DNA from: Pegea sp. RAD2-039
Taxonomy: Eukaryota > Chordata > Thaliacea > Salpida > Salpidae
NCBI GenBank assembly: GCA_034620365.1
Contig: JAQGEQ010000287.1
Coordinates: forward strand, 806,001 to 870,000
Reading direction: 5' to 3'
Length of the DNA: 64,000 nt
Part shown: positions 25,516-37,200 of the stretch, piece by piece
Position numbering within the stretch: position 1 is the first letter of the stretch
How the letters are laid out: each line of letters begins with the position of its first letter
Translations under genes and position numbers: made by a program
Notes under the pieces: model-generated
Told to the model about the DNA's origin: nothing
What the model saw: only the letters and a program-made list of their open reading frames with translations
Databases searched by the model: none

Positions 25516-27119
25516 TTTTTAGTGTCACCAACCCAAATGGTTTGAATCAATTTCTTATACAGATAGAATTTTATCACAAGTAATATACAAATCAATTACT
25601 AAAAATAATTTGATAACAACTTATAACCACTTATTCAATAGAATATAACTTATAACCTTATTCAAATAGAATGGATTAGGTTATAGGTAAAACTTAAACT
25701 TACCTGAATTAAAAGTTTTAATTTCAAAGATATCTTCGAACTCTCATTGAATTTTTCCTGATCAGTTTTGAATAGTCTTTTGTTTCCAAAATCCCTGCAA
25801 ACGTCTTTCTAAAAAAACAAAAGTTTAATCCAAATGCTAATTAATATATCTTAATTATTGAAAACTTTATTTTTAAATAAATTAAATATTATGCTTTCTA
25901 TACTGTATATATGCTACAAATGTAGATTTTCATCAATAAAAAGTAGATTTTAAATTTAAACTTGCCTAGAGACTGATAAAAGTGGTCATGACAGACCACA
26001 TTTAATTTTTTCGAGTTTTCAATTTTACCAGAAACTTAATTTTAGATATTACCTGAATTTGGATAATTCAGTACTTAAAACTTTTCACATGAAATCCAAC
26101 CATCCAATTACCAGAAAACAGAGTTTCAAAGTATTTAAACGTTATTAAGCAATACCAGAAAATTTCTAGACGAGCTCGGTAAAAGTTTGAAAATAAAAGG
26201 TCTTCAACAAATTTTGTATTGGTTTTATAGTGTTTTCCCTGTTTCCTTATTTGGAGACAATTTATTTACAGTGTTTCTTAATTAATTCTGCAAAATTTAA
26301 TAATATTGTAAATTTCATTAAATTTTTAAAATATAATGATAAATATAATTGCCGGCTAAGTTTAAAAACATTTTTGAAAATAAAATCATTTTTTGTTGAA
26401 CAGTAATTAAATTTCATAAGATTTATAATGAAAAATAATGTAACAATTCTATTTGATTCACTCCTTCTATGTATAAACAATTCTTTTTATGTAGTAATAT
26501 ATATCTTCTTCATAGTAAAAATACTTGTACAAGAAATAGTTTTTGACATTTCAATTACTAAAAGTGATTGTATTAAATCTAGGAGCTTCTGCTGTATGAA
26601 CCTTTTCATTTGTTTTATATGATTAGTTGTTTTCTAAACTATTTATATCCACATTTTCCTAATAGTTTTAAATAATCTGAAATTTGTTTTTTTAAATACA
26701 TATAAAATAACTCTTGGCAAAATCTACTCATTATTGTAAAAAGCTTCTCGGCAGGCTTTCTTAAATTTCATAGACGCTACTAGTTTCAATAAATTTTTGT
26801 GCGGAAGTTTATATTAGAGAAGAAGTCATTTGGACGATGAATCTAACTTTAACTGTTTTTGAAGTAAAATTTCCACAAACTACTAGATTTTCGTTGAACA
26901 TCGATGAGTTGTATTGTAGTCGGAAAAGTCGAAATTTAAATAGTTTGCTTTGTAACTGCAGAATAAAGATTACAAGATTTATTAAAAGGTATGCATTTAT
27001 AGATAATGAATAATTATTTTGATTATAAAAAGCTACAGGCGTTTAAGATGACTGTCTCATATCGTAAAGTAATAAGGCTATATGATAATGCATTATTTGA
27101 ATTACTAGAAAAGTTCCTT

Positions 27120-27930
27120 TCGAACTTTAAACTTTAGATCAACATGCTACCGAGAGAAAATTGAAGAAATCACGCAAATCAGATCTTACATTACGTTTTA
27201 TTACACATGCGGCAGATGAATTAAGATTAAGACCAAATAACTAATTTTGCAAGTCTCACATCTTATACCAACAACCAAATGTAGATGATGACGATGAGTA
27301 AGATGTTATCAGCTAAATCTAAGAGGTGATATTGAGAACAATCAAAATGAGATGTTTTGGAATTTCTTTAACTATAACAGTACTAACCGGCCACATTAGA
27401 AAATGTTGATTATGTAGCTTTATAGAAGTTAAAAGAACACGTTAGATACAATTATGCACGAGGCAGTGCAAAAAGTGCCATAGCAAAAAGTGAGAGAGTT
27501 CCTAATAACAATTTTGGTGTGAAGCTAAATATTTCAATCACTAACACCAAAAAGCGTTGATTTAAATCTTTTTAAGTTTGTGAATAATCCTATAGCTGTA
27601 AAATTCAACGTAAGTCTAAAATTCTACAACTTAGCAGTAAAGCAGCATGATGGTTTATTAAACACTTATTAAGCTCCCAAACTGATCAACTTCCTATAGA
27701 TTAAAAAAAACTGATGCAATGCTTATTGGCAGAATATTCTAAGTAAATCAAATCTATAGGTAACAACATCGAACAGCATAATAATAAGCAGTATTTTTAC
27801 AAGCAGATGTTGTACCAGACAACTGGTGACACACCATATTTTTTGGAAAGATTTATTCACAGATAATTGCCGAATCAGTATTCCCAATCATTGTTTGTAA
27901 TCAATCTGAGGGATAGATTTTATTCCTGAT
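27120..27930 (+). pseudogene. Old decayed coding stretch, family unknown, left arm
   Basis: Conceptual + strand translation gives runs with protein-like composition broken by stops: ATERKLKKSRKSDLTLRFIT, ENVDYVAL, KEHVRYNYARGSAKSAIAKS and TTGDTPYFLERFIHR. Mirrored in the right arm at about 59770-60560 with the same stops. A small related piece is seen at 19985-20040. I do not recognise the family; a transposon capsid or transposase is possible. Confidence 0.4.
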
Positions 27931-28546
27931 AAATAACTCCATTTCTGATCTAAAGCCTATTTTTTCAAGCCAAACAGTCCTTTTTTTTTGTTAATAAGTA
28001 CGACTCAATTGCTGGCTTGTTGTGAACGTCGTTAGATTACCAAAGTTGGCATCGATATCAATATGAAAATATTTAGTAATTGTTCAATGTATTGTTTCAG
28101 TGGCAGCTAATTTTTCATATTGAAGGCTTTTGATTACTTACCAACAAATTACGTACAATTTTAATCTACATGAAAGGAACCATTTTAATTTGGCTGCCTC
28201 TGTATCAAATAGTGAAGTTTTATCTTTAAAAATTGATAAAACGATTTTGAATGTAAAAAAGTTGCTTCATAAATCCAAAAATTTGGTTTTTCGATTTAAG
28301 TTTAATAAACATTTTATAGCAGATTTGTTGATAAGGACTTAGTCGAAGTTCCAACTTACTTTTTAACAATTACTAAAAACAAAACATTTCATATAATTTA
28401 GCAAAACAGGATTTATCTGACAAATTTTCTGGAAATTTGCGATAAATAAATTAATATTAATCCAAACTTTTAAAGATTTCACAATTTAAAAAGATCTGTT
28501 ATTTTTATGTAGTAATTCTGTTTCCACTAGGTTTTAGTTGATATAT

Positions 28547-28641
28547 GAATATGTCTCCACCTATCTCCACGGGTCGAACCCGGTACTTCCTAGCTAGAAG
28601 GTAGGTGTAGTAACTGCTTCGCCACTAAGCAGGACGATATA
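28547..28641 (-). mobile_element. tRNA-derived SINE head without its LINE-like tail, left arm
   Basis: Minus-strand sequence GTCCTGCTTAGTGGCGAAGC through CCGGGTTCGACCCGTGGAG carries pol III A-box-like and B-box (GGTTCGACCC) motifs. An anticodon-like hairpin CTTC-TAGCTAG-GAAG would read GCT (Ser-like). The element ends at about GGAGACATATTCAT and is flanked by a 14-bp direct repeat, TTTAGTTGATATAT, at 28533-28546 and 28642-28655. The right-arm copy has a further LINE-like tail that is absent here. Confidence 0.85.
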
Positions 28642-28964
28642 TTTAGTTGATATATAGATCAAGAACAGTTTATTATTTAAAGGCTGAATATAGATTTATT
28701 ATCACGAGAAGATTTGAAAAGCAAAAACAATTTTTACAACAAAAAGAAATTCTTAAGATCATTTGTTTAAAATAAATTGATAAATAAAGAAGCACAAAAT
28801 ATTTAAAAAAGAATAAAGTTTTGAGGAGATTTAGTAGCCATTTAAGTGAAATTTTAATTCTAGTAATTTGACAGTTTTTTATTTTTTTAAACTAGTTTGA
28901 TAAAAGCAAACATTATAGTACAGTGCTATCAACTTTTCAGTAGTATCTCCATAAATTGAGTCCT

Positions 28965-29200
28965 CATAGACTCAAACTCCAACGTAGTAAGTGGAGATGC
29001 TCTTTCATTAAGCTCTGTAGCGCATAATTATTCAGCTCTGGTCTTGGCCATCATCATAGCCTTTCCTCTATTTGTCTTCACACCCTTTTTATATATTTTA
29101 CGTAAATCTCTACTCAGCATCCCCTCGAAACTAAAGCACTTCATCACACGCAACTTTATACTTTTGAAGAAAAGAAACTCATTCGCTTATTTCAATTAAA
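28965..29200 (+). other. Open frame with one predicted membrane segment, conserved in both arms
   Basis: A frame open from about 28965 to the TAA at about 29199 encodes roughly 75 residues, including LVLAIIIAFPLFVFTPFLYI (a strong hydrophobic helix), then a basic tail (RKSLLSIPSKLKHFITRN). The right-arm copy (58400-58640, minus) keeps the frame. The following block at 29210-29250 contains a CACTCCTTCGCGTTTAATG string that resembles the LINE 3' tail, so this may be a repeat-derived frame rather than a gene. No family recognised. Confidence 0.35.
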
Positions 29201-29636
29201 CAAAAAAGGAAGTCTTTTCAGACACACTCCTTCGCGTTTAATGTAACAAACGAAGGAAACTTTTTCTCGTACATCAAGATGATCAAGCAAATTTGAATAT
29301 TAATGATTCTATATGTATGTTTTCAAAAATTTATTAATGGAAACTAATTTATTATTTTTTCTAAAGTATTTGTGTTTGTATAATCTGTAACATGTGAAAA
29401 TTAAGATAGTTTTAAAACTGATAGAAAGTTTTTTGTTTTAGAAACCTAAAGGGCTTTTGGGGATAATTTGCTGTAAAATAAAATTTAGATCACAAACTTG
29501 TAAGGTGCAACAAAAAGAATCAAAACATTTTTATTAATTTTATTAAGCGCAAATAAAAAAGAGTCAATCAAAAAATGTGTAAGATGATAATTATCAACTT
29601 CCATTTTGAAATCCGTCTATTATTTATTGAAAACTT

Positions 29637-32287
29637 TTACTGTAACAAAACAATCTTTTCAGCTTTTACAGATATAAATGAGACTAGTTTAAAATATGAC
29701 GGCAACTTACGTTGTTGATGAAGATTTTCCAGTTAAAATTTTGACTTTCTATCACAGCTGGCTCCAAAGTTTTATTTTTGTTAAAAGATTCTATTTTTGG
29801 TTTACTTGTGTATAACTCTTCACTAATTATTCTACAAATTAAAGTGATGATATTAGAATTAACATATTATGAGCTATATTGAACACTTTAATAAAAACTT
29901 TAGTAAACTATACTTGTAAATTTACAGCAAAATTAACATTCAAAACTTTTTATATTTACTTTTTCGGGGACTCGTACGCAGATAAAGTATTAGAACAAAA
30001 GTAAGGTTTGCTAACTGATGGATTATTTATCGATAAGTTCTCATTATTCAAACCATATTGGGGAAACGTTTTGTTATTAGTATTTGCATAATATGTAACA
30101 CCTGAAAACAAAGATAATTATGAAACTTATAGAGTTTTTGATTTTGTAGTAAGTTGATAAATCTACTAAATACCTTTATTCAGTTCAGTTGGTTGATGAA
30201 AGTGAAGCTGACTGTTGCTAAAAGTATTTATATTTTGGCTACGATGGTAGACTACAGGTGTTTTAGTTTTATTTCTATGAATCATTCCAGAAGTCCTTTT
30301 AACTTCTATTGGTCGACTTTTCATTCTATCATTCCGGATTTGATGTTTCATATTCAACAAAAAAGGTTTTTCTGAATAACAAAATTGAAAAAAATTATGT
30401 TAAATGTGATAATTAGATGTTAAATAATTGAAGTTTTATGAAAAAATTAAAATAATATAAATTTAAAAACTTAATAGGTAATATTATCATTAGGTTTGCA
30501 TTATTATGACTGTAAATGACGTTTATAATGGATATTATCAAAAGAAAATTTATATATACTTGTTGGGTGATTATCACAAAATCCATCAGTTGTAATATTT
30601 TCATGTTTTCGTTTATTACAAGTCTTTTGTACAAAAATATTGTTTGAATTGCAATCTTTGTTAGCTTTGCTTTCAGATTGATTAACTTTTGTCATTTTAT
30701 TCTGACAGGTTTTTTTATTTGTAGCTGATTGAAAATTTTCAGACTCTTTTCCAGCTGTTGATACAAAATAATCATTTTAGAAAATCAAGTTTAATACTTT
30801 TGATATTTAGAACTCTTTGCCTATTTTATAGTTATTATAAAGTTTGGTTTAGTAATTTGAAAATAGTTTTAACCTAAATCTTTTTTTAGCAATTTCAATC
30901 CAAACTGTATGTCCTCTTCTTGTGCTGCAAGAACAAAATTATTTTTATTTTCTCTTCAAGTTAATTTTGAGTGCTTTTACTTACGACTAAAATCGAGCAT
31001 TTTGTAGAAAGACTCTTCGTCAAGATATGAGTAATAACCCATAAAGTCCCAGAAAGAAACTCTTCGTCGTTTACGCTTATTTTCTTTCCTATTTCAAATT
31101 AGAAAAACATTTTAATTACTTTGTAAAGTTTAAAACTTTAAATAAGTATTGTCTTACTTGCAAACTGGTTTATTTTTGGATCTTTGATCAGTTTTTATTT
31201 CAGTCGAAGATTCTAATGTTTTTGGAATGGTTGGTGAAATGACTTTATTTTCATCAGAAGATTTGTTTGAAAACTTTTCTGTAATTTGAAAGTTACAATT
31301 AATTATTATCAACTTTTGTAATTAATGATGGTAAAGAATCATTAGAAAGCTGATTATTTAATATAATATATAATGCAAAGTTATAATTTTACTATATTAT
31401 TCCCATATAATAATCCGACATCTACTAACACATTAGCTAGATTTATTTAACCAAATTAGAAACTAACCTTTAATTTGCTCTTCATCATTCAGTTTTTCAT
31501 TAATCACTTCTTTCGCTGGACTGAATTGTTTCATGATAACTTTATTATCAGTTACTGAAGAAGTTTCACTGTTTGTCTGTGAAGAAAATTTCTATAAAAC
31601 GAAATATTATCATATAATTATGTTATAACGCTTAGATAATATTATTCACGAACATTATTAAATAATTAACAACAATATTAATTAGTAGTTAATTAAAGTT
31701 TTATATGTATATAACAAAAAGCTGTTTAACTATTAAGTATACCTCACACAATTTTTTTCTTTCGATTACTTTATTTCTTGTCAAATAAGAACTTGTTTGC
31801 TTTGTTGATTTTGTCGTTCTCAAATTTAAATCATTGTGTGATTTCCGCTGCAGAAAATAGTTTAAATTATTACAAGCAACTTAAGAAATTGTTTGCTGAA
31901 TCTTACTCGCTTCATAATTTTAGAAGGATTGTAATCAGAATCCTTTTCTGTAGAATCATTATCATCGCAGTAACTTGTACGTCTCTCTAAATTTTATATG
32001 CAGCTCAATTAGTAAAGTAATTAAAAAACTGTTTCTAGGAAAATTAAATAAAAATGCTTTTACATACTTGGTACCCGTAGTCCGTTTAAACTTCGTTGAA
32101 TTTTTACCAATTCATATTTGCAATGTTTACACCAGCGTGAGCCTGAACAATTTAGTTTCATGCATAAGCTGGAAGCATCTATTAGATCTTTTGGAGTAGA
32201 AACCATAACTGCAACCTTAAATTTTTTCCGAAATAATATTGAAACACTTTATATAACTTTATCAGCTTGCGATAAGAAATAGTCACT
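29637..32287 (-). CDS. Gene Y, left-arm copy: basic Ser/Lys/Asn-rich protein, unknown function
   Basis: Mirror of the right-arm copy at 55322-57973, with the same exon order and splice phases at a coordinate sum of 87609. Exons in transcription order lie at about 32287-32065, 31985-31925, 31848-31744, 31591-31468, 31280-31160, 31090-30985, 30925-30875, 30755-30560, 30370-30175, 30100-29958, 29830-29710 and the stop at 29639-29637. Features are a Cys motif (SLCMKLNCSGSRWCKHCKYE), a basic patch then SFWDFMGYYSYLDEESFY, and long low-complexity polar exons. At the second acceptor this copy reads AG|AG AGA where the right arm reads AG|AT AGA, which might create a stop depending on the true join. 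Family not recognised. Confidence 0.6.
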
Positions 32288-33654
32288 CTAAAAGTAATAG
32301 TTGATATATTGTATGATAATTGTAAACTTAGTTTTCTAATAACAAAAAATCAATTATTACGTCATTATGATAATAAAGCAAATGCATCAGTTACAAGGTC
32401 GAGTAGTTGCTAACAAATCTAGTTAAAAGTATAAAAGTTTATAATATTTTACATAATTTTTCATAATAAAATATCAATTTTTACCCAAATCTTCGTTTAC
32501 ATAAACAACTTATTTAACCTATGTAACACAAATAACCTAAAACTATATAGGAAGTATCTCTTTAATCAAATGAACCTTTTGAAATAAAACAAGTTTTGAT
32601 TAAGAATCATTTCACAAATTCAAATATAAATTCAAAGCCAAAATAAGGTTTTGATAGAATTGTAAAATCATTATATTTGATTTTTAAGAATAATATTACA
32701 TCTAGAATAGAAAAGCTTTAGTGAAAACTATTTTCAGAAAAAAATTTATAACTAATCAAAAGTAAAGTCGTAAACAAAATAGTTTTCACCTAGAAATGTT
32801 ATAAGATAGAAAAATTAAAATATTGGTTTCTAATTGTAAGAATTTAAGCAATTTTATGAAACATGTAATAACTGCAACTTTGAAACCCTAATGTTTCTAG
32901 TATGTGCTACATTCTGTTAAATAATTTATATTATTAAAATATTAGAAAAATTGCAAGCAATCATGACTTACTATAACTATAGTAATTACCACAAATTATT
33001 ATATCTAAATTCATTGTAACTTTTACTATAGCCTTAATTTGAAATGATGCAATACTAGGTGAAACCTTCTATCTTTAATCTTGTTGTAGCTTATCATCAA
33101 GATTTCAATTTAAAAATTAAGCTATTTTAAATCACGCAACTAACTATTTTTGAATTTACTAAATTATACTTACTACGTCTTATATAAAACTTAAGAAGTA
33201 CTTTTTAATTATCAAACCTTTGCTTTTTATCAAGAGGTTTGGTTTATAGTTTATATAGAATGTATTTTAATACTTTTAATTATTTAGAAATTTTAACATC
33301 TATTAAGTAATAAATTTTTATTTTTACTTAATTTGAAAAAATTTTCTTTAAAACCAAAATAGGTTTTGAAAAATTTAATATTAAAATTGATGATTTTTAG
33401 TCTAGATATAATAATAATAGATAGTCTAGATAATAAAAGATATATTACATTAATTGTTTATTACGGAACACGATACTAACTAAATTTATAAATTTTTGGA
33501 ACGGCTTTCTTTGGCTTACTATAAGTTACTGAACAAATATATCGAATAAGACACAAATAAAAATAATTCAACAAATTGTTTCAAGTTAAATTTATAATTT
33601 TAATAAGTGTCTTAATAATAAACTAGATAAAAATAAAAGATTAATATCAACAAA

Positions 33655-33725
33655 CCATTATTGACCAACTAGTATTAACCAACTAGTATTAAGCGACCAG
33701 TGTCAGCCAACTAGTATCAACAAAT
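33655..33725. repeat. Degenerate 11-15 bp minisatellite, left arm
   Basis: Units of the type ACCAACTAGTATTA(A) occur four to five times (33661-33720). It lies between genes X and Y. The mirrored array at 53872-53975 has more units, so unit number differs between arms. Confidence 0.8.
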
Positions 33726-34202
33726 ATTCAGATTAAGACCATTATATGTCTTTTGCTACCAGTGCTTCTGATACCTCTATGCCATTGTCAAGAGGGCTCA
33801 TACCTTAGACTACATAAGAGCAAAGTTGTAACTGTGGCGTTTAGATGTCATCTTCTGCCGCCATCTCTATAAGAGTATTAGAGGTGTATGTTGGATTTTA
33901 ATACTATCTTCATGCATGCACATTGAACTTGATTATAGTGGAGAGTAGCGTAAACCGAAAAAACGACTTAGTAATTTGCTAAAATCAAAGTTTTATTAGA
34001 ATTAAAAGTTATCAAAAGCGATCTTAAAATCATTGAGTTAGAGTTGACAAAATATTTCAGAAAAGGAAAGTGCGATTTGAAAAAACATTTTTGAGTTAAA
34101 ATGTTTTAAAATAATTTGGGAGTAGAAACTTGAATCCATTTTTTGATTTTGTTTAAAACTTCTTTTCTAAAAAAAATGATTTTTATTTTTATTAACAGAA
34201 CA

Positions 34203-37200
34203 ACTATACATATTTCATCTGTAATAACTCAATAAAAGAAGAAAATAAGTAACATGTTAACTTACTCATAAACTGGAAGCACTTGAAAATGTTTAATGAC
34301 AGTTTTTTCGGTTCTTCAATTTTCTATAAAAGTAAAAGGTATAAATAAAAAAAAACTTTGTAAGAATAAGTTTATAAGCTGGTGCTAAAAGGTTTTCTTA
34401 TTTAAATGTTACCTCTTCAATTTCAAGATCCTTTTGAGTCTGTAATGTTATTTATAAAAAATAAAGTAGTTAAAGTGTTTTTAATAAATTACTTAATATG
34501 ATGTTTTATTGAAAACTTATCTATGATTATACCTTAAACTACTTGCTTAGATTCTTTAAATTCTTAGTAAAAATGAATCCAAACTAATTCTTATTTACAG
34601 ATTTCCATGATTTAATTTTAAAATTTTAAAATAAAATCATGAAAATATAAAAATTTTTAAACTTACCAGAGCTACAACTTTATCCTTATCTAGACCCAGA
34701 AGATTTCTGAAAAACTATTGAAAAAGTTAATTTTAGAGATAAATTTAAAACAAACATAGAAAAAACAACTTTTATCATTCTTCTAAATCTTATGAGCTTT
34801 TATTAAACTAATGAAAAAAGATCTGAGCATTTGAAAATTATAATTTACTTTTTTCATTTTACTTTTCTTCTTTGGTTTTATCTCATTGACCAAACAGTCG
34901 TCATCCACATACTTGCTGGTAATCTAAATTGAGAATAAAATATAAATATGATTAATATGATTTCCAAACTGACATAAAAGTTTTTAAGCATTAGATTTTA
35001 CCTTGATTGAGGTTGTAATTTCGGGTAAAACCAAGTTGTAAATGGGTCTAGGAAAGCCCTAAAAATAATAATAGTCACAAAACTGTCTTCAAATTAATTT
35101 TACTAGTTTGGCTGTTTGCAAAAACTTAAGATTAGAAAAAATTCTTAAACATTAAATTTGAAATTTTATTTTTAAGACATACAAACGAAAATTTACCAAA
35201 TTGTTGTAATTCTCAGATATAATCATGTTTGGAAGTTGTAACATTCTATCTTCCATAACCTATTAAAATAGATAAGTTACCATTTAGAAACAAAAATGTA
35301 TAAGTGAAAAATTTATTTAAAAAATAGTATATATACTAAATTAAAATTTGTAAGGCCGCTATATATTTTATTAAAAGGTAGGAACACTTTCTAATATTTT
35401 ATTAATCCATAAAAACAATGTAGTTTAGAATACAACTTTTTATTGATATTGTTTTTAATCCTAATAACAAAGCTCTACATCTCACATTGTCATTGTCATC
35501 TGCAATTTTTCCCTCTAGTTTGTTTGCTTTTAATGCTAGATTTTCAAGAAAGCAGTTTTGATTGACCTATCGTCGTATAAAAGAATTGATTTAGGAATAT
35601 CATAAAATGCTATTATACAAAATTTAACTAGCAAATTGTGACAATGCAGTATAAATAAGATAAATGTTTGATATAATTAACATATGTTACAAGAATTATT
35701 TCAGTTTTGTAAGTCAATAGCAAATAAAATTTAATTATTAGCTTATGGTAGTTTGCAATTAACTTAATATTGACAAGTTTTATGATTGCATGTTTTTCAC
35801 AAAGTAAATAATGTTTATTTTCACCTTTGATACGGGAAGTGAAGACAGTTTCTTTCTGTAAATGTTTGGTGTCAAATCAACTTCTTGCTGTAATAAATAA
35901 CTTTCATCACAACTTTAACAATAAGGAAAATGTTTAAATTCTAATATTTATTTATAACTTTCAACCACTGACTTTATGTTTAGAATAATAAACGGAATTT
36001 TACATATTTTACAGCACTTAATTAATTCGTATAAATTTTTTATTTTTAAATTTAAAATAATTCAATAAACAACAAAATGAAACATTTCAAACTTTGATTA
36101 CCTCCAAAAAATTAGAAGCTCCTGAACAATCGACAGCCACTCTTTCAGAGTCCCCACTTTTACCAATAACAGGTCCCTGAAGAAGGAAACAAAAATTCAA
36201 GTTCTCTTCAGTGGAATAAAATTCAACTTACATCGGAAAAGGAGGCAGTGATATCATCGATAATACATACAGGTCGCTGTAAAAATTAATTGTCAGATTA
36301 GCGTATGATATGTGTGTAGTAATTTGCAAATTTGTAATTTTATCTTTATATTTTTGAAGATGTAGTTATGTTAGTTAACAATAAAACTAATACTTTAAGA
36401 AAAAGTTAAAAAAACTTTGAAAATTTTTATACCTTAGAAAGATCAGGGAGTCCAGTTTCTCCTTTAGAGTTGAAAATCCCTTTTTCAACAGCTTCAGCAG
36501 AATCAGATTTAGAGGCCTAACAAAGAATCAAAACTTTAGTGAATTGATATTTATACATAAATATTTATTTTTTAATAATTAATAGAGAACTTCTAACTCT
36601 TGTAAGTTATCATCACTCTTGACTTTCAAGCACTAAAGTTGTTAATGAAAGAGATTCTTCAGCAGAATCAGATTTTGAGGCCTAAAAAAAATAAACAATT
36701 ACTTAATTGATATTATATAAATATATATTTACTAATACATAATTGGTAATTCAAAATTGTATAAGTTTCTAATACTTCTGACTTTCAATCACTAAAGTTG
36801 TTAATTAAAAATTACTTAACATATTATTTCACAAAAATTTGATTTATTTAAATATTTATTCAGTTTATAAAATAAGAAAAGCTTTAAAGCTACAATCAAC
36901 TTCTTGCAGTAATAATTAGCTTCCCTCAGAACTTAATCAATAAAAGGAATATTTTATACCAATATTTCATCAACTAAAAGTTTCAATTATAATTTTTCAC
37001 TACTAACTTTATGTTCAGACTCTTTCTTTAATAACAAACTGAGATCTTCATTTAGGTCTTCATCATTCAAAATATCCTGTAATTAAATTAATATGATTTC
37101 AATGTTAATCAAGAATTTTAGAAACGTTGTTAAAATTATTCTGATAATTAAATCAAAATATCATCGAAACATTTTAATTAAATAAAAAAAAAAAAATTAG

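Noticed and set aside
28547..28641. Functional tRNA-Ser gene
   Set aside because: A and B boxes and an anticodon-like loop exist, but the acceptor stem does not pair well and the right-arm copy carries a LINE-like tail with AAAT repeats, so it is a SINE.
30154..30375. Plus-strand 73-codon open frame (and mirror 57234-57455 minus)
   Set aside because: Antisense of gene Y exon 57238-57435 and its left-arm partner, which join in phase with neighbouring exons.
31778..31990. Plus-strand 70-codon open frame (and mirror 55619-55831 minus)
   Set aside because: Antisense over two gene Y exons and the intron between them; no domain.
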